Source: Planctomycetaceae bacterium (GTDB lineage Bacteria; Planctomycetota; Planctomycetia; Pirellulales; UBA1268). From it: a stretch of 64,000 nucleotides of DNA. Shown piece after piece: positions 25,749 through 33,379 of the stretch. Position numbers and translations under genes: made by a program. The DNA is taken from positions 1 to 64,000 of the forward strand of contig CANFQO010000007.1 in NCBI GenBank assembly GCA_947449135.1. Reading direction: 5' to 3'. Numbering within the stretch: position 1 is the first letter of the stretch; each line of letters starts with the position of its first letter. The notes under the pieces were generated by a model. It worked only from the letters and a program-made list of their open reading frames with translations. It had not been told where the DNA came from and searched no databases.

Positions 25749-27842
25749 CTACCAGAGTCGGAACAGAATCTGCGACTGAATGAACGCCAGCACGTCATGG
25801 AACCAGACATAGCCCAGCGGGCGCTTGCCGCAGGCGATTCGAGCGGTGACCGTCGCGCCGGCGCCCAGTTCCTCCTTGTCGTGCCGTTCCGGGTCGATCG
25901 TCACCCGCACGAGCACGGTGTTGCCCGCCTCGCCGCGGACCTCCGCCTGCTCATGGATCTCCTTGACGGTGCCGTAGTGCCGGGTGCCGGGATCCGTGGC
26001 CAGGATGTAGTCGACGGTCAATTCGCGGCCGGCCTGCTTCGCGGCCAGAGCTGCCCGGTTGATGTGGCCCAGCCGGTCGTCGGGCATGTGCACCTCGAGC
26101 TCCCACGGGCCGGTCTTGTCGGCGATGCTCATCAGCGACTGCCCCTTCTCCACAGGGCGGAGCGTGAGCCGGTCGCGAACCTGCCAGGTGACGATCACGC
26201 CATCGATCGGGCTGCGAACCTCGAGATCGAGCTTTTTCGTCTCGTAGAGCTTCCGCTGCTGTTCCAGGCTCTCGATCTCCCGCTGCAGCTGGGCCGCGCG
26301 ACCGGCGAGGCGGGTCTTCTCATCGGCCGAGATCTTCTTGTCTTCCAGGAGCCCCCGGCGTGTGGCCACAAGCTGCTCCTCGCTCGACGCCTTGCGGCCA
26401 AGCACGTCGGTGAGCGCCACCTCCAGGTCGGTGTTGCGAAGCGTTGCCAGCAGCTGCCCCTGCTTCACGCCGGCACCGTGTTCCAGACCCGACTCCAGCT
26501 TCTCCACCACGCCTTCGATGCCCGCGAATACGTCACGGCGATGGACCGGCTCGAGCGTTCCCTTCCCTTCCAGCCGCAGCTCAGCCGGAATGAGGATGAG
26601 GGCCGCCAATGCCGCGAGTGCCGACAGCGCCGCCAACACCGTCCGCGGGAGGTTGCGGGCCGTCGTCAGGACCCGCGACTTTCCCATCAGTTCGATGAGC
26701 CCGTAGAGCGGCAGGCTGGTGTGCGTCAGCGCGTTGGAAATCGCAACTTTGCCATGCTCGGCCACGAGATCGACGCGGGCCCGCTTGCCATCGTCGAAAC
26801 TACTCGACGAGAACCATTCCGCGACGAGCGCCCCGATCGGCTCCGGAGCGACACGCGGCGCAGCCTCTGCCTTTGCCACCGCCACCGCATCGACGCCGCC
26901 CGCCTTCACCACAGGCGTGGGCCGTGGCTTCTCCAGCGGGATGATCGCGAGCGCCGTGGCGTGGGATTCGTCGATGTAATGTTCCAGTTCCTCCTCGATC
27001 TGCGGCGGCAGTTCGGCCGCAGAATCCGGGTGCCAGAGGGGGTCACCGGCCGTGGCCACCACGCGCACGAGCGCCTCGATCGCCTGGACGGCCGAGGCCC
27101 GTCGTTCCACCGATTCCTGACCGCTCACCGCTTCCAGTCGCAGCTTCCGCCGTCGCCGCACGAGCACGCTCACCCGGTCGCAGCCGATGATCCGCCGCGC
27201 CTCGTTGGCCAGCACGAACGCCGTCGCCACTGGATCGAGCGATTCATGGACAACCCTGCTGAAACGCTCCACCTGCGTCAGCGACGACTGCTGGGTGTCG
27301 AGTGTCTTCAACTGACGCCTGCCGAGGTAGTCGCCGGCCACAGCCGACACCTGCTCCAGAAACGTCAGATACCCTCGCTCCACATCGGGCAGATTCTGCT
27401 GGTGAAACACCTCGATCAGGCCGGCGCGAACGCCACCCCGATCGATCGGGGCCGCGATCACGAGCAGCGCAGAGTCATTGGCCGCGACGGTGCCGCCGGC
27501 GGCTCCCCCAGCACCGAGTTCCGAATGCGGGGGCACGAGCAGGCCTGTGGGGCTCTGCACGAGCGCCTGCACGAGCGCGCCGTGGGCGGCCTGCGTCTCG
27601 GGGGTGGCAGCGATGCCGGTGTGCTCCACGCCGGCATGACAGAGCGGTTCGACGCGGCCCCCCTCGCCCACAATCCAGACGAGCCCGGCCACTGCCTCCA
27701 TCGCCACCAGCACCCGCTCGAGCAGCCCGCGGAAAAACTCGGCCTCGGCCAAGTCACTTCGCGCGAGCTGCTCGATCTCGGCGACAAGCGCCCGAATCTG
27801 GCTGCGTGCCCGCTCGATCTCCACCGACTCGTCAATGCTCAT
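25749..27842 (-). CDS. GAF-domain and HlyD adaptor fusion protein
   Basis: 697 residues. The N-terminal ~330 residues read as two GAF-like sensor domains: one with AEFFRGLLERVLVAMEAVAGLVW and one starting near FSRVVHESLDPVATAFVLAN and ending with ATALAIIPLE. Residues ~405-425 (VLAALSALAALAALILIPAEL) form the only membrane segment. The remainder is a HlyD-type adaptor: EGKGTLEPVHRRDVFAGIEG, GVKQGQLLATLRNTDLEVAL, a coiled-coil with KKISADEKTRLAGRAAQLQR, then DLEVRSPIDGVIVTWQV and LGAGATVTARI. So a cytoplasmic sensor is fused to a periplasmic membrane-fusion protein. The two downstream genes (HlyD, M50-HlyD) share direction and probably function. Ligand and transported substrate unknown. Confidence 0.85.
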   Translation of the reverse strand: MSIDESVEIERARSQIRALVAEIEQLARSDLAEAEFFRGLLERVLVAMEAVAGLVWIVGEGGRVEPLCHAGVEHTGIAATPETQAAHGALVQALVQSPTGLLVPPHSELGAGGAAGGTVAANDSALLVIAAPIDRGGVRAGLIEVFHQQNLPDVERGYLTFLEQVSAVAGDYLGRRQLKTLDTQQSSLTQVERFSRVVHESLDPVATAFVLANEARRIIGCDRVSVLVRRRRKLRLEAVSGQESVERRASAVQAIEALVRVVATAGDPLWHPDSAAELPPQIEEELEHYIDESHATALAIIPLEKPRPTPVVKAGGVDAVAVAKAEAAPRVAPEPIGALVAEWFSSSSFDDGKRARVDLVAEHGKVAISNALTHTSLPLYGLIELMGKSRVLTTARNLPRTVLAALSALAALAALILIPAELRLEGKGTLEPVHRRDVFAGIEGVVEKLESGLEHGAGVKQGQLLATLRNTDLEVALTDVLGRKASSEEQLVATRRGLLEDKKISADEKTRLAGRAAQLQREIESLEQQRKLYETKKLDLEVRSPIDGVIVTWQVRDRLTLRPVEKGQSLMSIADKTGPWELEVHMPDDRLGHINRAALAAKQAGRELTVDYILATDPGTRHYGTVKEIHEQAEVRGEAGNTVLVRVTIDPERHDKEELGAGATVTARIACGKRPLGYVWFHDVLAFIQSQILFRLW

Positions 27843-27860
27843 CTGGATTCAGCTCGGTCC

Positions 27861-27926
27861 CATTCGCATGCGTGCGATATCCATACATGCATAGACGTGA
27901 TCGGACACGAAGCGGTTCGCATGCAT
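27861..27926. promoter_or_regulatory. Repeated TTCGCATGC boxes upstream of the GAF-HlyD gene
   Basis: The 127-bp spacer upstream of the GAF-HlyD gene contains two copies of TTCGCATGC (27863-27871 and 27916-27924) and two ATGCAT palindromes (27887-27892 and 27921-27926). The spacing and palindromic nature suggest transcription-factor sites, but no family can be assigned. Confidence 0.35.
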
Positions 27927-27969
27927 AACCGCCACCTTCCTCGATCATAGCCGCTCGGGCTCAAGCCCT

Positions 27970-28287
27970 TCAGGCCCGGGACGTCGGCTGTTGCACGATT
28001 CGCCGCTGGACATCGGTCTCCAGCACGCCGAAGGCCTGCTCGTGGCGGGCGACCGCCATTGCGAGTGCCGCCGCCAGACGCTTCGCCGTGAAGAAGTTGA
28101 CGATGATCCGCTGCGTGACATGGATCGTGTCGGGCGAGGTGCCGGCGACCTGCTTGTTGAGGCCGAAGTCGACGATCAGCTCCTCGGGCGTGCCGGTGAC
28201 CCGGCAGAAGTTGGAGTAGGTAGCCACGATGTGCGACTCATCGACGGGCACGGGCATCGGTTCGGCGGGACGGGATTCATCAGCCAT
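27970..28287 (-). CDS. DUF3467 protein
   Basis: 105 residues from the ATG at 28287. Matches the DUF3467 pattern: HIVATYSNFCRVTGTPEELIVDFGLN, then DTIHVTQRIIVNFFTAKRLAAAL and ARHEQAFGVLE at the end. The family is small, widespread in bacteria and of unknown function; in planctomycetes it is often found near secretion or ABC genes. It starts the run that continues with the GAF-HlyD gene 127 bp downstream. The spacer between them carries two TTCGCATGC boxes and two ATGCAT palindromes, possible regulatory sites. Confidence 0.85.
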   Translation of the reverse strand: MADESRPAEPMPVPVDESHIVATYSNFCRVTGTPEELIVDFGLNKQVAGTSPDTIHVTQRIIVNFFTAKRLAAALAMAVARHEQAFGVLETDVQRRIVQQPTSRA

Positions 28288-28439
28288 GAAACGCTCCATG
28301 AAAAGAGAGGAAAGATACTGCAAACGAACGTGCCGGCGACCGAGGCCGCGAAACGCGTCGAGCGGGAAAGTTTACCTCCCTCCACCCGTGGGGACTATGC
28401 TCGACGCATGGACACGCTGGTTTTTCGACGGGACACCCG

Positions 28440-29561
28440 TCATACCCACCGAAAAATCCGCAGCGCCACCGCAAACGTCACTGCCCCCCAGACGACCAAC
28501 GTGGCCACCTCAGGCCAGCAGGCGGCGAGGGTTGCACCCTCCAGCATCACTCCCCGCAGCGCATCGACCAGCGCCGTCAGTGGCATGACCCGCAACAGGG
28601 GCTGGACTGCCTCGGGATAGCGTTCCCGCGGAAAGAAGACCCCCGAGGCCATCCACATCGGCAGCATGATGAGATTCAGGATGCCATTGACGGCCTCGAG
28701 CGTCCTGGTGCGGGACGCCACCAGCAGGCCGATGCCCGCAAAACAGACCGAACCGAGCAGCACGAGCGTCGTCACCGCCCATGGGCTCCCGAAGATCCGC
28801 ACGCCGAACGCCCATCGGGAAAAGCAGACCAAGAGCAGCATTTCCGGAATCATGAAGAGCATGCGGCTCACCATGATCGACAGGAGAAACTGCCAACGCC
28901 GCATCGGCGTGGCAAGAAACCGTTTGAGGAGTTTGCGGACCCGCATCTCCACCGCCACGAATCCCACCCCCCAGAGCCCTCCGCCCATCAGCGAGAGGCC
29001 CATCAATCCGGGGATCAGGAAATCGATGTAGCGACCGCCGGGAGCCGTCTGCGGCACGTCTTCGGCGGCGAGCAGATCGCGTCGCCCCGCCGCCCGCTCC
29101 AGGACATCGCGGGCCCGATCCCGGGCCAGCACGCTCTCAGGTCGTGAGGGATCAAAGTGGTAGCGGATTGCCGCGCCCCCTGCTTCGTTCCGTTCGAGAA
29201 CCGGTTCGTCTCGTTCAATGACCAGATCGGCCCGGCCGGTCCGCAGTCGTTCCAGGGCCACCTCGCGCTGACTCACCGCAGCCGTCACGCCGCTGCCTGA
29301 CTGGGCCAAGGCCACCGCGTCAGCCGCCGTGGCAGGGCCGGCGATCACCTCCACGCGGGGCTCCGGCACCGCCCGCTCGCGATAGGCGATTCCGAGCGAC
29401 ACCACCATCAGCACCGGAAAACCGTACACCCAGAAGACCACCTCCGGCTCGCGGAAAAACTCGAGGAACCGGCTGCGGACGAGTTCCCAGAACGGGGAGT
29501 AGCCGCCACGTTGCACGGCGGGCGGCGCGACGTGCACCGCAGGCTTTCGCGCTGCGTTCAT
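28440..29561 (-). CDS. ABC-2 type transporter permease
   Basis: 373 residues. One N-terminal membrane segment (VVFWVYGFPVLMVVSLGIAYRER) is followed by an extracytoplasmic domain of about 130 residues and five more segments (for example DFLIPGLMGLSLMGGGLWGVG, FLLSIMVSRMLFMIPEMLLLV, VLLGSVCFAGIGLLVASR). The signature of the ABC-2 family, NLIMLPMWMASGVFFPRERYPE followed by PLLRVMPLTALVDALRGV, is present. Its gene overlaps the ATPase gene by 4 bp (ATGA), so the two form an export ABC transporter. Substrate unknown (drug, lipid or polysaccharide are possibilities). Confidence 0.92.
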   Translation of the reverse strand: MNAARKPAVHVAPPAVQRGGYSPFWELVRSRFLEFFREPEVVFWVYGFPVLMVVSLGIAYRERAVPEPRVEVIAGPATAADAVALAQSGSGVTAAVSQREVALERLRTGRADLVIERDEPVLERNEAGGAAIRYHFDPSRPESVLARDRARDVLERAAGRRDLLAAEDVPQTAPGGRYIDFLIPGLMGLSLMGGGLWGVGFVAVEMRVRKLLKRFLATPMRRWQFLLSIMVSRMLFMIPEMLLLVCFSRWAFGVRIFGSPWAVTTLVLLGSVCFAGIGLLVASRTRTLEAVNGILNLIMLPMWMASGVFFPRERYPEAVQPLLRVMPLTALVDALRGVMLEGATLAACWPEVATLVVWGAVTFAVALRIFRWV

Positions 29562-30367
29562 GACGATTCTCCGGCGATTGGTGGGCTGGGCGATACCGGA
29601 TCGGCCAACACGGTTTCGGCCCAGCCCGACTCGGTCAGCCGCCGGCCCGCAAGCTTCAGGAAGAGATCGTCGAGCGTCGCCACTTCGAACGACGCGACCA
29701 GTTCGGCCGGCGTGCCCTGGGCGATGATTTTCCCAGCGTCAATGATGGCCAACCGGTCGCAGAGTCGCTCCGCCTCGTCCATGAAGTGCGTCGTGAGCAG
29801 CACGGTGTGGCCGCAGGACCGGCACCGCTCGACGAGGTCCCAGATCTGTCGGCGAGACTGCGGGTCGAGGCCGGTGGTTGGCTCGTCGAGAAACAGGAGT
29901 TCGGGCCAGCCCACGATGGCCGTCGCCACCGCAAGCCGCTGCCGTTCACCTCCCGAGATGGCATCGACTCGGGCCCGCGACTTCGACTCCAAGCCCACCA
30001 ATGCCAGCGCCTCGTCCGGATCGAGACCCACGGCGTAAAAGGAGCGAAACAGCCGAATCGTTTCACCGACGGTGAGCCTGTCGGAGAGCCGCGTCTCCTG
30101 CAGTGAGACGCCGATCTGTTCCCGGAGCCGACGTTCATCAGTGGCCCAACGGAGCCCCAGCACCTCGACGCTGCCGCTCGTGGGAGCCAGCAGCCCCTCC
30201 AGGATCTCGATGGTGGTCGTCTTGCCGGCGCCATTGGGGCCGAGCAGCCCGAAGCATTCGCCACGCTGCACCTCCAGCGAAAGGCCGCGGACAGCCTCCA
30301 CCGGCGGTCGGCCGGGATATCGCTTGACGAGGTCGTTCACGCGGATGGCAGGATGCAATGCGGTCAT
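29558..30367 (-). CDS. ABC transporter ATP-binding protein
   Basis: 269 residues from the ATG at 30367. Walker A is GLLGPNGAGKTTTIE; the Q-loop Gln lies near IGVSLQETRLSDRL; the ABC signature is ISGGERQRLAVATA; Walker B is LLFLDEPTTGLDPQSRRQIW; and the switch His is in VLLTTHFMDEAERLCDRL. The length and order are those of ABC-2 (CcmA/DrrA-type) ATPases. It is flanked by ATGA overlaps on both sides, with a membrane protein before it and the permease after, so it is the centre of a three-gene operon. The longer frame to 30490 has no family similarity at its N-terminus. Confidence 0.95.
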   Translation of the reverse strand: MTALHPAIRVNDLVKRYPGRPPVEAVRGLSLEVQRGECFGLLGPNGAGKTTTIEILEGLLAPTSGSVEVLGLRWATDERRLREQIGVSLQETRLSDRLTVGETIRLFRSFYAVGLDPDEALALVGLESKSRARVDAISGGERQRLAVATAIVGWPELLFLDEPTTGLDPQSRRQIWDLVERCRSCGHTVLLTTHFMDEAERLCDRLAIIDAGKIIAQGTPAELVASFEVATLDDLFLKLAGRRLTESGWAETVLADPVSPSPPIAGESS

Positions 30368-31344
30368 GCCTGTGGCTCCGCGTGCTGCCCGTCGACCACC
30401 GCTTTGGGCCAGCCGTGGCGGGCAAGCCAGGCGTCGGAGACAAACCGTCGCATCAGCGCGCGGAAGGCCCGCAACGCGTCGCGGTGCCACAAGGGATCAG
30501 AGTGGGGGTCGAGCGGATCACGAACAGTCTCCAGTCCGCCAAACCGGAGGCGGCAGGGCCAGCCATGGGCTGCGGCCTCCGTGTCAAATCGTTCTGCGAT
30601 TCGAAGGGTCCAGGCGGCTCCGAGCGTCTCTCTCAAGGCGAGAAACGGCGGATCGATGATGGCCGCCACGGAGACACCCGGATCGTTGGCGGCATCACCA
30701 CCGTTGGCCCGCCCGGGCCGGTTCAGGAGGGCTTGCACCGCCGCCAGGAGCGTGCCGCCGAGGAGGAGCCCGGCAGCCGCGGCGTCGATCGTTGCTGCAG
30801 ACGCGGCCGTCGCGACCCCGTCCAGCGACGCTCCAGGCAGAAATCCACGCATCAGCAGCAGCTCTGCCGCAGCCACAGCGGTCACCGCGGCCGCCCGCCG
30901 TGTGCCGGCAAAATTCATCCAACCGACAAGCACAAGCAGCGGCATGAAACACCGTTCAAGCAGGTGCACAGTAGGCAGGCTGCCGGGCCGCATCAGGAGA
31001 GCGGAGGCTGCCGGCATGGCGAGCACGACAGCCAGCGTGCCTACGATCAGCTGCCAAACCCCGTGCTGGGGACGTTTTGCCCCAAGCAGCGACAACGCCG
31101 GACAGAGCGAGAGCGACACCACCGCGAGGCGGGCGGCCGCAGCAGCAGCCGGATCGCCAAGGCCCCCGGCCGCCCTGGCCCCCATCTCGGCGGCCAGGGC
31201 AAGGCAGGCCGCCGCGGACCAGAGAGCTGCCGGAACAGCCGTAGAACCGCGGACGCAAAATGCCCCCCACGCCGCCACAATCGCGCTCAGGCAGGCGGCC
31301 ACACAGGCAACGCCAGACAGGTGAGTGGGGTGCAGTGGGAGCAT
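30364..31344 (-). CDS. Membrane protein of the ABC exporter operon
   Basis: 326 residues from the ATG at 31344. Seven or eight membrane segments in the first ~220 residues (HLSGVACVAACLSAIVAAWG, LAVVSLSLCPALSLLG, QLIVGTLAVVLAMPAASALL and others) are followed by a soluble C-terminal domain of about 110 residues, including DPPFLALRETLGAAWTLR, CRLRFGGLETVRDPLDPH and DALRAFRALMRRFVSDAWL. No family could be named. Its 3' end overlaps the ATPase gene by 4 bp, so it is translationally coupled to the ABC transporter and is a good candidate for a partner or regulator of it. Confidence 0.7.
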   Translation of the reverse strand: MLPLHPTHLSGVACVAACLSAIVAAWGAFCVRGSTAVPAALWSAAACLALAAEMGARAAGGLGDPAAAAAARLAVVSLSLCPALSLLGAKRPQHGVWQLIVGTLAVVLAMPAASALLMRPGSLPTVHLLERCFMPLLVLVGWMNFAGTRRAAAVTAVAAAELLLMRGFLPGASLDGVATAASAATIDAAAAGLLLGGTLLAAVQALLNRPGRANGGDAANDPGVSVAAIIDPPFLALRETLGAAWTLRIAERFDTEAAAHGWPCRLRFGGLETVRDPLDPHSDPLWHRDALRAFRALMRRFVSDAWLARHGWPKAVVDGQHAEPQA

Positions 31345-31488
31345 CTTTCCAAGCCTAGCAGGCCGCGTCGCACGGGTCGTGACGGTCGCTCGGGGAGCGG
31401 AGGAATTCAGCAACTGCCGCGGGGGCTGCCGCCGAAGATAGCGATGAGGTGTCGCCTTGGCCGGCCGGACCTCATTCTGGACACCTCC

Positions 31489-31839
31489 ATGAACTCCACG
31501 TTTTCAGGTAGGGCGCTGCAGTGCCTGCGCCTGCCGGTCCTGTTCTCGATCCTGTGTCTGGCGGCCGCGACCCTTCCCTCCGCTGCGTCCGGCATCGAGA
31601 TGTTCACCTACTACGGCGACGGCAGCCGCATCGGCCTGCCCAACCTGGAGGTGCCAGTGGAAGCCTATCCAGGGATTCCACTCCGAAGTGATCGGCTGCG
31701 GGCGCGGCGGCGGGCCCAGCGGACGGGATCCGCTGTGCGGCTCGGCCCCCCTGGCCTGCCCACCCAGCCGGGAGGCATCGTCATCCGACCGATGCCACAG
31801 CAGCCGGTGACGGCGCCACTGCCCGAAGCAGCGCGGTAG
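31489..31839 (+). CDS. Small secreted hypothetical protein
   Basis: 116 residues from the ATG at 31489. Signal peptide: LRLPVLFSILCLAAATLPSAAS. The mature part starts GIEMFTYYGDGSRIGLPNLEVPVEAYPG and becomes rich in Arg and Pro (RLRARRRAQRTG). No family recognised. The reading frame is open much further upstream (from 30358) but that part lies on the opposite strand of the ABC genes and is not protein-like. It ends 15 bp from the convergent TPR gene. Confidence 0.55.
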   Translation: MNSTFSGRALQCLRLPVLFSILCLAAATLPSAASGIEMFTYYGDGSRIGLPNLEVPVEAYPGIPLRSDRLRARRRAQRTGSAVRLGPPGLPTQPGGIVIRPMPQQPVTAPLPEAAR

Positions 31840-31854
31840 CGGCGTGACGGCCGC

Positions 31855-33246
31855 TCAGCCGCCCCCTGCCTTCTTCAAGGTGGCGAGCAGGTCGGTGGCG
31901 TCGGCACGGGTGGCGAACATCGCCTCGTTGGCAAGCACCTCCTCGAGGATCTTGCGGGCGCGGTCCTTCTCGCCACGGTCGGCCAAGAGCTTGGCCACGT
32001 AATAGGCGCCGTCGGTCGTCAGCTGATTATTCTGCGTGATCTGCGAGAGAATCTTCTCCGCGTCCTCACGCCGTCCCAGCTTGTAGTAGACCCACGCCAG
32101 CGTCGTGAGCGCATTGGCCTGATTCGGCGATCCCTCGCGGTGCATGGAAACGTTGGCCTCAGCCATTTCGAGGGCCCGCTGCCGCGACTCCGCAGACTCG
32201 TCCTCGATCAGCACGAGAGCCAGCGAGTTGCTCGCCGGGAAATTGCCTGGAGACTGCAGATGGGCGTCGTTGAAAAACTTTTCCGCGGTTTTGTAGTCGC
32301 GGGAGACGCGGGCAATCGCGCCTCGGACCACCTTTCCCTCCAGACTCTTGGGATCGATCTTGAGGGCGTTGTCAGCATTGATGGTCGCCGCCGGGAGATC
32401 GTTTTGCCCCACATACCACTGCGCTGAGGCGAGCAATACGGCCGGGTCCTGCGGCGACGATTTGACGGCCTGCTCGATCAGCTTCTTGGCCGTGTCGCGT
32501 TGCTTGGCATCATCGTAGAGCCGGGCCATGGCCAGCTCCGGTTGCACAGCCTTGTCGTCGAGTTTCTTTGCCTCGCGAAACTGCTCGAGGGCCTCCTTCG
32601 ACTTGTCGAGCTGAAACAGCACGATCCCCAGCCGCTGGTGGGCACTGGCATTGTCCGGATCGAGTTCAAGCCAGCCCGTGAGGTGCTGCTGCGCCTTATC
32701 CCACTGCTTCCTCGCCTCCGCCACGGCGCCGCTGCCGGCGTGGCAGCGGATCTCGAAGTCCCGCTTCCGCTTCGGGTTCTCGGTGTACGCGGTGGTGAGT
32801 TCCGTCGCCTTGGAAAACAGCACGTCGGCGTCGGTGATGCGGCGGTCCTGAAATGCCAGATCACCCAACATGAGGTAGGGCTCTGGGTCGCCGGGATATT
32901 TGACCGCCGTGTCCTCCAACTCGGCCCGCGCCGGCTGCAACTGGTTCACACCCAGCCAGAGCACCGCCATCATCATGCCCGGCGGGGGGAGCTTGGGATT
33001 GTTGGACCGTGCCCGCTCCATCAGCGCCCGACAGCCGTCGATATCACGATCGCGAAAGCGGGCGATGGCATTGTTGATGTCGCCGTACTGCGCGTCATCC
33101 GAGACGGCTTTCCCCACAAGTCCTTGGGCAGTCATCTGCCCATGGGCGAGGTTTCCAGCGGCCAAACCGGGCAGCACGACGGCCAGGGCGAGGAGCCCTG
33201 CACTCGAGGGCCGGAAACGGGAAGAGAGGACGGGTCGGCTGATCAT
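31855..33246 (-). CDS. Secreted TPR-repeat protein
   Basis: 463 residues from the ATG at 33246. After a signal peptide (GLLALAVVLPGLAAGNLAHGQ) the sequence is an array of TPR-like helix pairs throughout, for example LMLGDLAFQDRRITDADVLFSKA, HQRLGIVLFQLDKSKEALEQFREAK and ALTTLAWVYYKLGRREDAEKIL. Eight or nine repeats fit the length. Such proteins act as protein-interaction scaffolds in the envelope. It is divergent from the ABC-permease gene at 33380; the intergenic 133 bp should contain both promoters. Confidence 0.85.
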   Translation of the reverse strand: MISRPVLSSRFRPSSAGLLALAVVLPGLAAGNLAHGQMTAQGLVGKAVSDDAQYGDINNAIARFRDRDIDGCRALMERARSNNPKLPPPGMMMAVLWLGVNQLQPARAELEDTAVKYPGDPEPYLMLGDLAFQDRRITDADVLFSKATELTTAYTENPKRKRDFEIRCHAGSGAVAEARKQWDKAQQHLTGWLELDPDNASAHQRLGIVLFQLDKSKEALEQFREAKKLDDKAVQPELAMARLYDDAKQRDTAKKLIEQAVKSSPQDPAVLLASAQWYVGQNDLPAATINADNALKIDPKSLEGKVVRGAIARVSRDYKTAEKFFNDAHLQSPGNFPASNSLALVLIEDESAESRQRALEMAEANVSMHREGSPNQANALTTLAWVYYKLGRREDAEKILSQITQNNQLTTDGAYYVAKLLADRGEKDRARKILEEVLANEAMFATRADATDLLATLKKAGGG

Positions 33247-33379
33247 GACAGTCAAACTCCAGTGGGGGGCACCAGCACGATCCATCGCGTCCGTGCGGGA
33301 TTGGGATCGGGTCTGTTATCGTAACGGGGATTACCGAATTTTTCCAAGCGGCCACTCGGCCGGGGACCGGAGGGAACAG

